A DNA stretch of 40,480 nt from Byssothecium circinans (taxonomy: Eukaryota > Ascomycota > Dothideomycetes > Pleosporales > Massarinaceae). The notes under the pieces are model-generated. The model did no database searches. It was given only the letters and a program-made list of their open reading frames with translations, and was not told the DNA's origin. A program made the translations under genes and the position numbers. Below are positions 20,746 through 32,076 of the stretch, one piece after another (position 1 is the stretch's first letter; every line of letters starts with the position of its first letter). Location of the stretch: the NCBI GenBank assembly GCA_010015675.1, contig ML976994.1, positions 571,658-612,137 on the forward strand, in the 5' to 3' direction.

Positions 20746-21999
20746 CGTGATAGTGTGGTCACCGGCGGTTTCGTCCAGACCATGTCAAGCGCTATCTCGT
20801 CTATCTCGGTCGCGGTCGTCGATGGGACGAATGTTGACACCAGGACATCGTCCTCTTTTCTGCCCAATACCCCACAGAAGGGCTTGCGAAGGAAGCGGGT
20901 GACGTCTCGACGGGCGATCCGGGGTGCACGATAGGACGTGCAATATGGGTAAGAAGAAAAGAGCAGTGGAGGGCAAATCTCTGCAGCAAGCAAGCAGAGC
21001 GCGGTACTAGTAGACGTCAAAACAGGTGTGGGTGGGTGTGGTGGGCAACCCCAGAATTGCCGCAAAATTGGGATGCGGCGCCGGTGATGGGCAATGTCGA
21101 CGGTGCAAAACCTCATTGGCGACGACGGCTGCCAAAGGTGGAGAGAAATGCCGCTACGTCACCGCCAGATGATCCCTGGTGGACTTGATGTCCCTGATGT
21201 GCCGACCTCGCACCCTCGGCTGCATCGCTTTATTTATATACAGACGTGGCGAACGGTCAATCGCTTCGAGAAGCCGTCACACACACCGGAAACTCATCCC
21301 GTCTCAATTTGTTCTTCAAATCGCATCTACCAGTCGACTCAATAATAATGATCGGGAAACTTCCATGCGTCGATGCGGGACCGATGGGAAGCCTGACTGC
21401 TTCTTGACGAAGGATTTGCGGGGTCACTCAGATGTCATCCACAGCCACCACCAAGACCCGTACGAACTGTTGAACAAAACATACAAGCCAAGCATGCGCA
21501 TGAAACCAATCAAAGGAACATCCGACCCGTCATCCCACGCCTCTCCGGACGACTCCGATGGGAGCAGAGTCAACCATGCCTTAGCCCAGGCTCCCATGCA
21601 TGATCTCAGCCGCCTCCTCCAGATATCGCAAAATCCCAGCTTGGGCGCACCGATTGTGGGGGAGCGATCCGAGCGCTCTGAAGTCTAGGGAGGCAAACTC
21701 CATCCATCACGTTTTCGAGCCAGTGGAAAAATACGAGGCCCCATGGGGCGAGCGAGCGAAACGTGCATGCACACATGGCCGGACCATCTATGGCGCGCCT
21801 TTTCCCATGCGCTACAACATCTGGCACCACATGCATTGTTATCCATTGTTTCACTGATTCGCACAGCTTGATTCGCCAGAAGCTACAGTAGTCTACCACG
21901 AACCTCCCCTTCACTCCTCTCCTTCTACAATATCCAACATCACTGACGCATTACATATTACCGCACCACTAAATCGACCTCCATCCCATCCATAACCAA
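20746..21999. other. Promoter region of rhodopsin-MFS gene and 3' flank of GPI protein
   Basis: No gene recognised. A TATA-like stretch (TTTATTTATATACAG, about 21228-21242) lies some 480 bp upstream of the fusion gene's ATG and could serve it with a long leader. Confidence 0.45.
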
Positions 22000-22761
22000 C
22001 TACAACAGCCCTGCAACACCAAGCATCAAGGCAAACGCCCCGCTCATGGGAATGTTGAGCGCCTCAGCAGCACCTGACGGGTTGGCAAAGCCGGAGGCGG
22101 ATGCCATCGCGCTAGTAGCGCTTGCGCCAGAGGACGTGGCGCCGGTGGCAGAAGTCGACGCCGAGGTCTTGACAGCCGTGGCCGCGACAGAGGAGAGCGA
22201 AGCCTGGAGTCTGCAGCCAGCGAGTTAGCATGCCGTTTCAATATCTTCGTTCCAAAAAAAATGTGCACACTCCGATCCATCCCATTTCCGAGCGGAAGGC
22301 CATCCGGACCGACCCCGCAATAGTCCATATCCCCAGAACCAAGCCCGTGCATTCTCGAACCGACAAATAAAATAAAAAGGGACACTCACGGCTTAGCCGC
22401 CTCACAGTACTGCGTCGCCGAGTTCTGGATCGGCGACCTATCCGGCGACGACGGACAGTTGTTGTAGCACGTCAGGTAGTTTTGGTATTCGCTGCAGAGG
22501 CAGATGAAGTCGTTGGGCTTCGCATTGCACCCATCGACGCGCTTCTTGTACTGGTCGACGCAGTTCTCGACGATGCTGCGCAGTGTTAGCATCCAAGTTG
22601 CCTTGCTCCGTTGTCCAACAGTTTGGGCGTTGGCCGATGGGGATGGAGAATACGGACTTCATGGCGCACACGCCAGAAGACGGCGCAGCTGAGGCCGCGG
22701 ACGTGGATTGCGCAGCAGCGAGGCTGGCGGAGAGGACGGCGAAGGCGGCGAAGAAACGCAT
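22000..22761 (-). CDS. GPI-anchored eight-cysteine, Ser/Ala-rich surface protein
   Basis: Exons 22761-22658, 22575-22390 and 22210-22000 give 166 residues. Introns are 82 bp (branch TGCTAAC, weak donor GTCCGT) and 179 bp (GTGAGT...CTGCAG). A signal peptide (MRFFAAFAVLSASLAAAQ) is followed by a Cys-rich domain: VCAMNIVENC, CVDQYKKRVDGC, NDFICLCSEYQNYLTCYNNC, ATQYC. This makes eight cysteines in a CFEM-like order, but with seven rather than three residues between the first two. A Ser/Ala/Thr-rich stretch and a hydrophobic end (MSGAFALMLGVAGLL) typical of GPI attachment complete it. It should sit on the plasma membrane or cell wall. It matches proteins usually called GPI-anchored serine-threonine-rich protein. 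The exact first donor is the least certain point. Confidence 0.82.
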
Positions 22762-24420
22762 CTTGTCGTTCCTGTTGTGTTGTTGTTTGGCTTTACTGAA
22801 TTGTCTCGATCGTTTCGTCCAAGGGGCGTACGAATCTTCCGTCTCTCAGCGAAGGTAAGGCGTAAGTATTAAGAAGAACTAGATATAAACCCAGAGCGAG
22901 TGATGGGCAACAAACAGAGCGAGAGGGGAGCCGGACGAGGCGAGGAGGCGAAAAAGAGAGGTTGGTTGAAGGGACAACGAGAACCAAAACGCGAGGACAG
23001 AGGAATGCAGCAAAGGCTATATAGGGATGATGACCAAGGCGGCTGCCGCCGTCCCCTGTATTCGATCCCTTGCTGGTTCGGAGTAGTGTCTGTGTGTAGT
23101 CATCAATTTCCCCCCGACATCGTTTTATTGAATCGTTTCGAATCGAATCACACCACCTCCTCGTATGCGATTGCCACCACACCACTATGCAAGAATATCT
23201 ATTTTAAACACCAGTAGTGGTGACAACGAGAAACATCGTGAACAGGATCCCCAGCAGCTATTTTTCAATGCCAGAGAAATCGAATCGAATCGAACGGACG
23301 ATGTGAGGAGGCGGAATGGGTCACGGTCTCGCCAACGAACTTTCTCGCCTAAACAAGCCTCTCGGTCCGCCTAACGACACAGTGATTGGTGGACCACACC
23401 TGGGCGCTCAGATCGTCGACATGGTCCGGCCGACCAGCGACGGGAGAAAAGAGGAGACTGAAATGCATGTGCGGCGCGCCAAGTTATGTTGTGAGATTGA
23501 GGCTGCCCTCGGGAGGTCAGGTTATATCAAAACGCGGGACACATGATTTATTTATTAGAAAGTTTTGAAGGCCGGCCAGATTCTGCAGCTTTTTTTGCAA
23601 ATTACGGTACAAAAGGGTGGCTTTTAGAACTATATGGGTCACATGTTCTTTAAAATCCTGGTTCCTTACGGGTGATGCACGCCCTCGTGACTGCTAATTA
23701 TCTCAATCTCCACACTTAGGTCGTACTTACCTCCTGTCAATACGGAATCAACAGCCTCATTGATTGAGAATCGCAGCCTTGACTTGGAATTAACGTGGGC
23801 TCCTTGGGAAGATATTGAGATAATTGTGGATCCGCAAGTCGCATATTCCCCGTACGGTGGTTTTCTCCAATCAGCGCTAGACTCTCATGCAAATTGCCGA
23901 GCACGTGACCGATCTAGATCTAAATCTTACCACTCAACGTACACCGTAGACGTATGTCAACGATCAGGACGCTCATGGTGCAAGTGCAAGCGCAAGACTA
24001 ATTCCATGTTCCCATGGCCCAAGCCTCTAACCTTTCCCTTTGTACTTGGATGCATGCAGTGAAACCACGGGGCGAAAACCCAAAAATACATGGTTTGCAG
24101 CCGTTGCACTGAATCCCTACATACAGCTAGTATACTATCCAACAGAAGCATTTTTGAAAAAGTTCCCCAGCAGCTCAGGGAAATCGTATAAACGAGATTC
24201 TCCAAAAGCCTGTTCGGCGCGCGACCGGACAATCCAGTTTTCAGTCGAAATCGGATCCGTTTTTGCAAACTGGACACGTCTGAGCTAAAACGGAGCTTCC
24301 GTTCATTGTAGGTGTATAGTTTTAACGTATATAAAAACTTGGCTCTTTATAGCGGCCGAGACGGGCCTACCTTCGATGAAAAGCTAGAAAATATGTGGTA
24401 AACTAGACACTGTAAGAATA
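22762..24420. other. Gene-free stretch
   Basis: No gene recognised. The left part is the promoter of the GPI protein. GAATC-type short repeats occur at about 23135-23150 and 23275-23295. The open frame near 24040-24288 reads AAVALNPYIQL, which faintly recalls hAT transposases, but this is too short to claim. Confidence 0.4.
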
Positions 24421-24434
24421 GACACAAATCTGAC

Positions 24435-24565
24435 TAGACGTGAGAGGGAGAGACGTGAGAGGGAGAGACGTGAGAGGGAGAGACGTGAGAGNNNNNNNNN
24501 NNNNNNAGACGTGAGAGGGAGAGACGTGAGAGGGAGAGACGTGAGAGGGAGAGACGTGAGAGAGT
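24435..24565. repeat. 15-bp tandem repeat with assembly gap
   Basis: Repeats of GACGTGAGAGGGAGA run in phase on both sides of a run of 15 Ns at 24492-24506. At least seven copies are visible. Related purine-rich, less regular repeats (AGTAAGAAATATAAA-like, GAGAGAGACG-like) continue to about 24770. The gap length equals one repeat unit. The true copy number is probably unresolved by the assembly. Confidence 0.9.
24492..24506. other. Assembly gap (15 N)
   Basis: Fifteen undetermined bases inside the tandem repeat. Confidence 1.
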
Positions 24566-24957
24566 AAAAGACATAGGAGTAAAAGACGTAAGAGTAAGAA
24601 ATATAAAAGTAAGAAATATAAGAGTAAGAGACTTAAAAGCAAGAGACGTAGGCGAGTATAGGCGAGATGTAAGAGAGAGACGTGAGAGAAAGAAATGCAG
24701 GAGAGAGACGAGCGAGGGAGAGAGGGAGAGATGCGAGAGAGGGGGGGACGAGAGAGAGATACATAGAGCTGTCCAGTCTGTCTAGTTGGCAAGGGTGAAT
24801 TGAGTTATATCCCTAGCTGGTCCTTGGCTGCGGATACCCTAGCTGATCACAAACCGGGCAGCACCGAACAGTCCCTAACAGATAGAGTACGTTAAGAAGC
24901 ATAACTGGTCCGGCCATGTCTCCTGCAACAAAGTATCTGCGTACTGATACCTTGATC

Positions 24958-26642
24958 TTATCTTGGAGTGATCTTCATCATAGTGACCACATCCCTGCCT
25001 GTAGCATTAGGATCAGGGGTCATATCCCCTTTGCCACCCATGGCTATCTTTTGCTCAGTCGTGCCAGTGTTCCAGCTCATGTAAATGCTCGGCCCGCCAT
25101 CAAGGTTCACGGCCTGCGTTGCGTCCTTAAGGCTCTTCCCTGCTTCCATTCGAGCGAAAAATCCATCAATGAGTTCCTTCAACCTATTCGTACTGATGCC
25201 ACATTCTCTACGTCCTTGAACCGGCTCTTCACAAGTGTATGCAAAGAGATATTGAGTAGCCGAAAAAGTAACAAGAGCCAGGCGCTCATTAGGTTGGCTG
25301 GCGTGGTCCAAAGCGCCAGCGACCACCGGTTCGTGTGGATATTTGAAAACTCCCGACTTCGAGCTTATTTCCGGGATATTTTGCTTGAGATCTGGTCCGG
25401 AACGCACAAAGGTACCCTCAGCCCCGCTGATTTTTTGATAGTAGGCAGCATACTCTTTAGGCACTGGATGAGATTCCAGATCCACAGCTGGTCCGGTCGG
25501 AGGCTTTATCCTTGTCTCTCCCACCGGGTTCAAATAACCGGCTTCGGGAACCTTGTTCTGAAAGAAACCTCCGTTGAACAGAAGGTAGTTTCCACCTTTT
25601 TTCCCGAAAGCGGGAGGCTTGCTTCCGCCCTGGGCATTCCCCGTCACTAGTAGGTCTCCGTTCGACACCTTAACCACATCCAACTGACCCCTGTTATTCA
25701 TCAGACCGAGAACCTGCTTGGCTGCAGTATTTCCTTGGTAATTGTTCACGTCCCCCATGGTATTGAACTTCCAATGAGTCACTTTGCCTGCAAGGAGATC
25801 TTTCTTCTGATAGAACTCATCGCCCTCACATCTTCGCTGAACACCTTTGCCATTCTTCCCCTTTTTGGGAGGGAGGGGGCACGCAGATCCACTCGGATTG
25901 GCACTGGAAGAGGGTTTTGAAGTTGGGTTCCCCGTAACACTTGCGGATGAAGTGATCTTGGAGGTTCCGGAGGAAGATTTTCCAGTGGTCGACGATGATT
26001 TCACAGAAGTTATCAAAGGGAACCGGAAGTAGTCTTTGAAATGAGCTGCGAAGCTGTCTTTGGAGTAGGGTTTGCGGAGACCTTTGAAGTAGGGTTTGCG
26101 GAGACCTTTGAAGTAGGGTTTGCGGAGGCCTTTGAAGTAGGGTTTGCGGAGGTCGTTGGAGCAGGCTTTGCGGAGGTCGCCGGAGCGGCTGGTAAGGAAG
26201 ACTTTGTTGTCTGAGGCTTCTTTGCGCGCCTCGCTCGTCCCTTATCGGACCTGGTATTAGGCTTGCTTTCCTCTCCCACAGAGATCTCGTACAAAGCGTC
26301 TTTGGTTTGGGAGGAGCCGTTTTGAGCGTCCTTGGTGATGATGCACTGGTCGATAAGGCCACTGAACTGGCTGACACAATCTTCCACGCCAGAAGATGGG
26401 CCTTGAAGGTGGGTGACGGTCAAAACGACTGGTACACAATGCTTTTTGGTCAGGCCTTCGTCCCATTTGGTAGCACAAAGTTCCTCAATGCAAAGCTTGA
26501 CTTCTTCGACAAGGAATCCTGCACTAGAAAAAGACGTTCCAGCGCTGTCAACTCCACGATTCTCGCAGGTGACACTTGAAAGTACTCCTGATGCCCCTAG
26601 ACTGAGTACAGCCGCAAGAGCCAGGATCGAAGCAAGCCGCAT
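24958..26642 (-). CDS. Secreted phosphodiester glycosidase-like (NAGPA-like) protein, frame break in linker
   Basis: The first frame (26642-26013) has a signal peptide (MRLASILALAAVLSLGASG). A Cys-containing domain follows (VTCENRG, CIEELCATKW, HCVPVVL, DCVSQFSGLIDQCI), then a basic patch and a linker with five 24-bp repeats encoding SANPTSKV-type units. The second frame (to 24958) continues the Ser/Thr/Pro linker and then carries a phosphodiester glycosidase-like domain: NYLLFNGGFFQNKVPEAGY, ERLALVTFSATQYL, AVNLDGGPSIYMSW, GRDVVTMMKI. NGGFF and NLDGG are the usual markers of this family, known from mannose-6-phosphate uncovering enzyme. The two frames meet at about 26015, where one base is missing or two are extra. 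A cryptic intron is possible but no good donor is visible. If joined, the protein would be about 560 residues and extracellular. Substrate unknown. Confidence 0.75.
26059..26178. repeat. Five 24-bp tandem repeats in linker of NAGPA-like gene
   Basis: Units start at 26059, 26083, 26107, 26131 and 26155, with the consensus TTTGAAGTAGGGTTTGCGGA plus GACC. The first and last units are more diverged. On the minus strand each encodes eight residues, SANPTSKV-like. Copy number could vary between strains. Confidence 0.95.
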
Positions 26643-27729
26643 TGTGCAGGAGAGTCGCGAAATAGTGCAAAGGTCTAGTATGCTGAATGGAAAGAATCCA
26701 ACTGATTGAAAGAGTGTATTGAAGGAAAAGGTGCGTAGATGGTGTTGAAGGCGAATGAATGAATGTAGAAAGGACTGCTGTGCTCAAGGGAACGACAACA
26801 ATCGTTCCGACTATTATATTCCAAATTCACACAATCGTATGATTCGTATCCAACTGATCTGAGCATAACAACTGTGCTCTAAGACTCAGCTTAGCTTTCC
26901 TAGGGTGTGCACTGTACTCACCCCGCAGGCCAAGTCACAGACGACTTAGCCCGTGAGGCGAGTAATCCGAACTTACCCTTATTGACCAAGCCAATTCTGC
27001 ATACAGTGTCAGTGTTCAGCATTTTTAGAGTAAAATCCAGAGCGACGGAGATTTCATGGGGGCAGCTGGCCCAGTTTGCCTACGGACTTTACGCCGCAAG
27101 TGGAAGGGTATGCTATGGACTGTAAAACTCGTGAATTACGCCTACCTACGTAACATGCCCGGGGTCGGTACTACGCCCCGTCCCTGATCGGCTACTAGGC
27201 AATTAAATGCCACCTAAACTAGGAATTCGTGTTGTGTACTCCGTAATTGCGCCCAACTACGCCAACCATGGTGGTACGCCGTCTTGCGCCAACGCCCAAC
27301 TGCGCCCAACTATGCCCCCTTAAGTGTTACGCCCAGCTAGCCGTCTCTAGCTAACCAATATGGTTAAACGCCGAGGGTGTGTTTCACGGGTTTTACGGTA
27401 CGGAGTATGCTAGCCAGCCATGTGGTATTGATGCATATGGCTATTAGACCTATTTACTGCACTCAGTACATACACGTACGTGTACTGTAGCAGCAAATCA
27501 CGTTGGCTTACTATATATACCAAGGTTGGAAGGCACTCTCAGGTGCCGCCACGGCAATTGCCATTGGTGGTGTTTGTTAACACCCAATTTAGACTAGCGC
27601 GGATACTGATGTAAGGCTTCCGCTACACCTCACAACGGATAACGCTTACACCAACTTTTCTCTACCGCTCAAAACTTCAACAACCTGTGCTATCGCGTCC
27701 CCCTTTCTAAAAGACATCTCACTTGCAAC
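26643..27729. other. Intergenic with scattered direct repeats
   Basis: No gene recognised. Bases 26643-26870 are the probable promoter of the NAGPA-like gene. At 27248-27259 and 27301-27312 the 12-mer TGCGCCCAACTA is repeated, with a further CGCCCAAC at 27293-27300. Confidence 0.45.
27512..27519 (+). promoter_or_regulatory. TATA-like box upstream of 2EXR-like gene
   Basis: TATATATA lies about 210 bp before the ATG at 27730. Position and sequence are plausible but not proof. Confidence 0.3.
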
Positions 27730-28541
27730 ATGTCACTCGCCAACTTTACGAAATTATCGCAAGAACTGCAGGATCAAATATGGGCAGAGGCTGCTGCCAT
27801 TCAATATCAACAGGTGCGTGATAACTTCTTTGGTTACGATATTGCTTCCTACATCAAATGATTCGCTAACATGTAACACAGTCAGTATCACCTACCTGGT
27901 TACACATGTTCTTTTGTGATATCCTCAAAATGTACTGGACTAACGATACATCTTCGAAAATTATAGTATCGCTGATGGTCAACCCGAATCATGCACAGCT
28001 CCTTACGCTGAGCGCCAGCGACAGGCGTTTGTGGGCTACGATGATCTACCAGATTCGACAGAAAGACAGCCACTCCGGTTATACATCCACGCTTCCCGCC
28101 ATACGGACGAGTTGCGCCTTGGTGTGAATGAGTTCCAGACACTAGTCAATCGCCTTCCCGTGGCAACAGTCTGTGCGGACGCGCGTGCGCAAGCTGTCAA
28201 GCTCTGTCGCGTTCGAATCCAGCTTATGAATTTATTCCGCGTCGTTGAAGATCCGATGCCCGACGGGAAACAGATTCTAGAGCCCGTTTTTCCCTTTGAA
28301 CAGCTGAAAACGGTCATGGTAACCACCGCAAACCATCCAGAGGATGGCCCCGAGGGGTTTGACTCTGTGGATCGTCTCGTCGATGTTATCAGCCGCGTCT
28401 TTGGCAGCTGCGTCGAGAAAATCATCTGGAGTACGTGGTGGGGCAGCGGGAGCGCTATGAGTGATATTTATTGGCCTCATACCCCGCAAATGGGTCAACT
28501 AGAAATCATGTAAGTAGGCACCTTTTTGGAGTCAATCACTG

Positions 28542-28596
<55 letters not shown>

Positions 28597-29026
28597 CCTT
28601 TTTTTTTTTTTTTTTTGGACCGCCAAACTGATATGATCCAACTACAACAGGGATGGCCGTATCATCGATCAATCAGGCCATGGCCAGCCCGCGCATTTCA
28701 TGACACCTGATCATGTCTTGCATATCGAACCGGAAGTCTATAAGGCGGAAATCGATGATAGTAACAAATATTATGGAAGAATATATACGTGGTATGACCG
28801 GCGGCCAATATACTGGCATTGCCTAAAGATTTCTGAGCTTCTGGGCGCCGCTTCGGCCACAAGTTTACTACCGCGGCTACAACACATCGAGGTCGAATTG
28901 CATAACTCGAGTTGGGGCAAAATCTATATGGTACGCCTCGAAACCACGTACAAGGATGGCGTGATCTGGGTTGGAAGGCATAATTTGCATCTTGGGAACT
29001 TTCATCGGTTTTTTTCTTCGGTTTGA
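27730..29026 (+). CDS. 2EXR-domain-like fungal protein
   Basis: Best model: exons 27730-27813, 27882-27915, 27999-28509 and 28651-29026, total 334 residues and in frame throughout. The start MSLANFTKLSQELQDQIWAE matches the opening of the fungal 2EXR family (F-x-x-L-x-x-E-L-x-x-x-IW). The next part keeps its later signature VCADARAQAVKLCRV. The remainder (YAERQRQAFVGYDDLPD, IHASRHTDELRLGV, LPRLQHIEVELHN) is not assignable. Intron 1 (68 bp, branch CTAAC) and intron 3 (141 bp, GTAAGT...CAACAG) are strong. Intron 2 (83 bp) is inferred to reconcile two frames, and a one-base frameshift there is the alternative. Intron 3 contains a 73-nt T-tract. The family's function is unknown; it is often expanded in fungal genomes. 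Confidence 0.7.
28544..28616 (+). repeat. 73-nt T-tract interrupted once by CC, inside an intron
   Basis: Fifty-three Ts, CC at 28597-28598, then eighteen Ts. It lies between a canonical donor (28510) and acceptor (28650) of the 2EXR-like gene, so it would be an extreme polypyrimidine tract. The length may be unreliable. Confidence 0.9.
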
Positions 29027-30083
29027 GCCTGGGTAATAAATATCATCATCAATGGCCTTGTCGACGCCTGTGCGGTGTAAGGATGTGCCCACAGTCATGT
29101 GATTAGCTTGAGCCGGTGCACGTGGTTCTTACCCGAGCAGCTCTCAGTGATCATCATCACAAAACAACACCATGGCAATACATACAGTTTTACTTTGTAC
29201 AAGACAGTGTCAACCCATCCTCACAGATAGACCTAAGCTGTTCCTTTATGCGTTTATTTAGCAATCCAAAGCTCCTCTTTATACTATCAACCTTCTTCCG
29301 ATTGCGGGTCAGAGTCCCATACCCTCCTGATACACATCATCTGGCATGTTCACCCACCCACTGTAGGGCAGGCCTAGACCAGCCATCGACATCACTGTTA
29401 TTAACTGCAAACTGTACTTTTTCCTTTTGTATTTTGTGCTTGGAGGACAATCGGGGACCGACATGCCCTCCTTCAATTGAGGAGGTAGCTACCACATGGA
29501 CTGCTTTCACCTCTGTGTGCTTGGCATGTCTATCATGCCCTATGGGAGGCTCATATATAGACGAAGGCCTTCAGCCAACTCTGTAGAACGTGAATCAATA
29601 CTGTTGGACTAGACACACTACATATATCCACTCAGTGATGAATTCTCATCGGACTACCTTTTGTCCAAATATACCAACCAACCAACCCACTTCAGGGAAA
29701 GGATCTACGCCTAGAAACTCTACCTTATTCACGGAGCAATGCCGATCCTTATGCTGCATCAGGCCACATCCGGAAGTGCAGAGGAGAGGACATCTGGATG
29801 GCAGGGAAGGAGGGGCCAGGCCAACGCTTCACCGGGGAGAGGGACAGTTTAAAAAGCCATTATCAATGGAAACGACGGAAGACAACGGAGATTTCCAGTT
29901 GTTTCGTGAGGGAACAGACTGGAGCAAGTGGAAAGTTGAAAATCCTACACGGCATAGCACCACAACTACGCCCCGCAGTGCTAGCTTAACTTTGTGGTCT
30001 TCTTATACCAATCTAAGCTAGTGTAGCGCCATTTTATAGTATCATCTGTTGCTATTTAGTAGTGTTGTAGGTGGTTGAATTCG
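29027..30083. other. Intergenic, no gene recognised
   Basis: Open frames here are short and unlike any family I know. The right end leads into a transposase relic. Confidence 0.45.
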
Positions 30084-30300
30084 TTATTGCCTGTATCGCC
30101 AGTGACGACAGAGGCTCCAACATCGTTGCAGAGCCTAATTAGACAAGATGAGCAAACAGCGTCTACAAAAACACATACAGAAGCTCGCAAGGCGGCCAAA
30201 ACATCGTTTAGTCAAGAATTAGGTTTAGGTGGTTCAGCTATCCGCAAGCGGATGGCTCAGCTGTATGTAACAGGGGGGTGTTCAGCTGGCGCCGGTGGCT
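30084..30300 (+). pseudogene. Fot1/pogo-type transposase C-terminal relic
   Basis: Pieces of the C-terminal tail of fungal Tc1-mariner/pogo DDE transposases are readable in alternating frames. TEAPTSLQSLIRQDEQTA (frame of 30075) is followed by KQRLQKHIQKLAR (another frame, about 30153-30191), then ARKAAKTSFSQELGL. No upstream catalytic domain is visible. It is a short decayed fragment; the family assignment rests on the SLQ-LIRQD and KQRLQKHIQKLA patterns remembered from intact elements. Confidence 0.6.
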
Positions 30301-30491
30301 GGCTATCACCTGCATAAGAAGCTCGTGTCTGCAGCAACGATGTGACAGAGGCAGGTTATTGCTATTAAACAGGAGCTCAGTACGGTCTCTTAGCCAGCCT
30401 TGAGTATTCGCTTTTTTCCACCTCCTCGGTACTTCGTTGTGTCTCTCCACAGGCTTTTACCGGTCATTCAACACTCTACATATTATTAGAT
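30301..30491. other. Short flank of membrane-protein gene
   Basis: Probable promoter and leader of the gene starting at 30492. No clear TATA box was found. Confidence 0.4.
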
Positions 30492-32076
30492 ATGTTATAT
30501 ACACATCTCTCCGCGGTTTTTGGAGCCTTGCTAATCCGCAAACAAATAAATCCACAAGCTTCATGGATTGTCTTGTGGTTATGTCCCATGATGATTGTGC
30601 TGCTGGTGGATTTGGGATGGCCGTCAGCACTAATGTATGCCTTGATTGGCATTGCGCAACGACACACGCCAGATCCAGACTCGTGCGCCGCTCGCCATGT
30701 GCAATGCGACATCATCGGCAATCCAGACTTCTACGGCCTGGGCATCCGCCTCGGAATCTATTTCCAATGGCTCTCGGCGCTGTTGGCCGGCCCTTCCGCG
30801 GGTGAAGGACTCTTTGTTAACTATCTCGTCTTTGCGCTTGCTCTCTATGTCACTTTCTTCGTGTTCACATTTGGAACCTCGTGTACCTTCATTGCCGAAG
30901 TTGCAATCATGTTGCTCATTTCCCTCGGCGGGATTTATATCATGTTGATATCACGCTTCTATCGGAACATGACAACGTCAAAGGCTAGGACAAGAACTGG
31001 TATTGGTGTTTCAATTGCCTTTGATTTGCTCTTATTTCCTACGATACTCTATGGTAGCTGGTTTTGGTGCAAGATGGCAACCGGGAATGTGCGGCCTTTT
31101 GCAGAGAGTCCTTGTGGAACCACGTTGTTTCTGTTCGCACGCGTTACACCACAACGGATGAGGATGGCAAGCGGATTCATGGCCTTTGTATTCGTCTACA
31201 CTCTTCTTGCTGTATTCTTTTACCAACTGTCCTGCGCCATCTTTTTTCTGACTTCTTTACATACCGTATTGCTCAATCGGAGAGAAGTTGGCGCCTCCGA
31301 ACCGCCGGACCAAATTTCTTCTCGAGTCCCCTCTGTACCTGGATCTCAAATATCGATTCCGGCCTTGTTGCGGCGCGTCATCCAGATTGGCGCCCAGTTC
31401 GACCGTGCACATGCCGTTTTTTTCAGGCAGTGCGCTTTTTGGATGGTCTATCTCATGCCACATTTTTTTTGGTTTTATCTCTTATCCGGTGTATCCTGGC
31501 TAGTCTTATCTATGACGGGGCAAAGGAAACGGCCATGGGCGGTTCGGTTTAGAGCAGACGTAGAAGATCGAACTTGGGGTCCATTGTCTATACTGTGGGT
31601 AGAACTAAGATTCACGCCCCCCCCAGTACAACCTAACCATTATGCAGATCAGTTGTCTCTTACAATTGCGGAGCAATAGCCTTGTCAGTTCTGGGCGTGG
31701 AATTGACGCTTGTATGGAATTCCATCTCCGGGATGTATGATATCAAATCCCCGGGGCAGTTGATTCCGTTGATCATCGGAATGGGCATCCTCGGTCACGT
31801 TGTGTGGGGAAAGTTGACAAATGACTTTGAGGTGCGTAACCCTTCTGACTCTCGGCTTGCTTAGTACAAGCCACCTGCTTTAGATGAGCTAACTCGCTTG
31901 CATAGTCGATCCGGGGCCGACTTATGGGTCGGGCGTCAGAAGCTGTTCATCACAGTGCGGAGCACGAAGGAAGGACCGTAGACGTTGAAGCTGGAACATC
32001 GTTTCAGTTACCTGATAGCCGCTGGATGCACTTTCCGTCTCACTTTACCCATACTGCTCCAGAGCCTACATCTTGA
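30492..32076 (+). CDS. Orphan fungal multi-pass membrane protein
   Basis: Exons 30492-31594, 31648-31831 and 31906-32076 give 485 residues. Introns are 53 bp (GTGGGT...CCTAAC...GCAG) and 74 bp (GTGCGT...GCTAAC...ATAG). At least seven hydrophobic helices are visible. The motif CDIIGNPDFYGLGIRLGIYF followed by QWLSALLA is the signature of a common but unnamed fungal membrane family. Its usual end, a final helix with VELTLVWNSISGMYDIKSPG and QLIPLIIGMGI, is supplied by exon 2. Exon 3 adds a hydrophilic cytosolic tail. Start choice is uncertain: 30492 is used, but the Met at 30588 (MIVLLVDLGW) would also give a hydrophobic leader before the CDIIGNPD motif. Function unknown. Confidence 0.8.

Noticed and set aside
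22900..23217. 105-codon plus-strand open frame upstream of the GPI protein
   Set aside because: Arg/Glu-rich low-complexity reading of promoter DNA, without homology.
24040..24288. Open frame with AAVALNPYIQL, reminiscent of hAT transposases
   Set aside because: The similarity is a single short phrase, with no neighbouring hAT motifs or terminal repeats.
27240..27330. Possible CRISPR-like or regularly spaced repeat
   Set aside because: Only two full copies with irregular spacing, in a eukaryotic genome.
30492..30588. Start at the Met of 30588 for the membrane protein
   Set aside because: Not excluded, but the longer frame is open with good hydrophobic content; left as an alternative rather than the main call.
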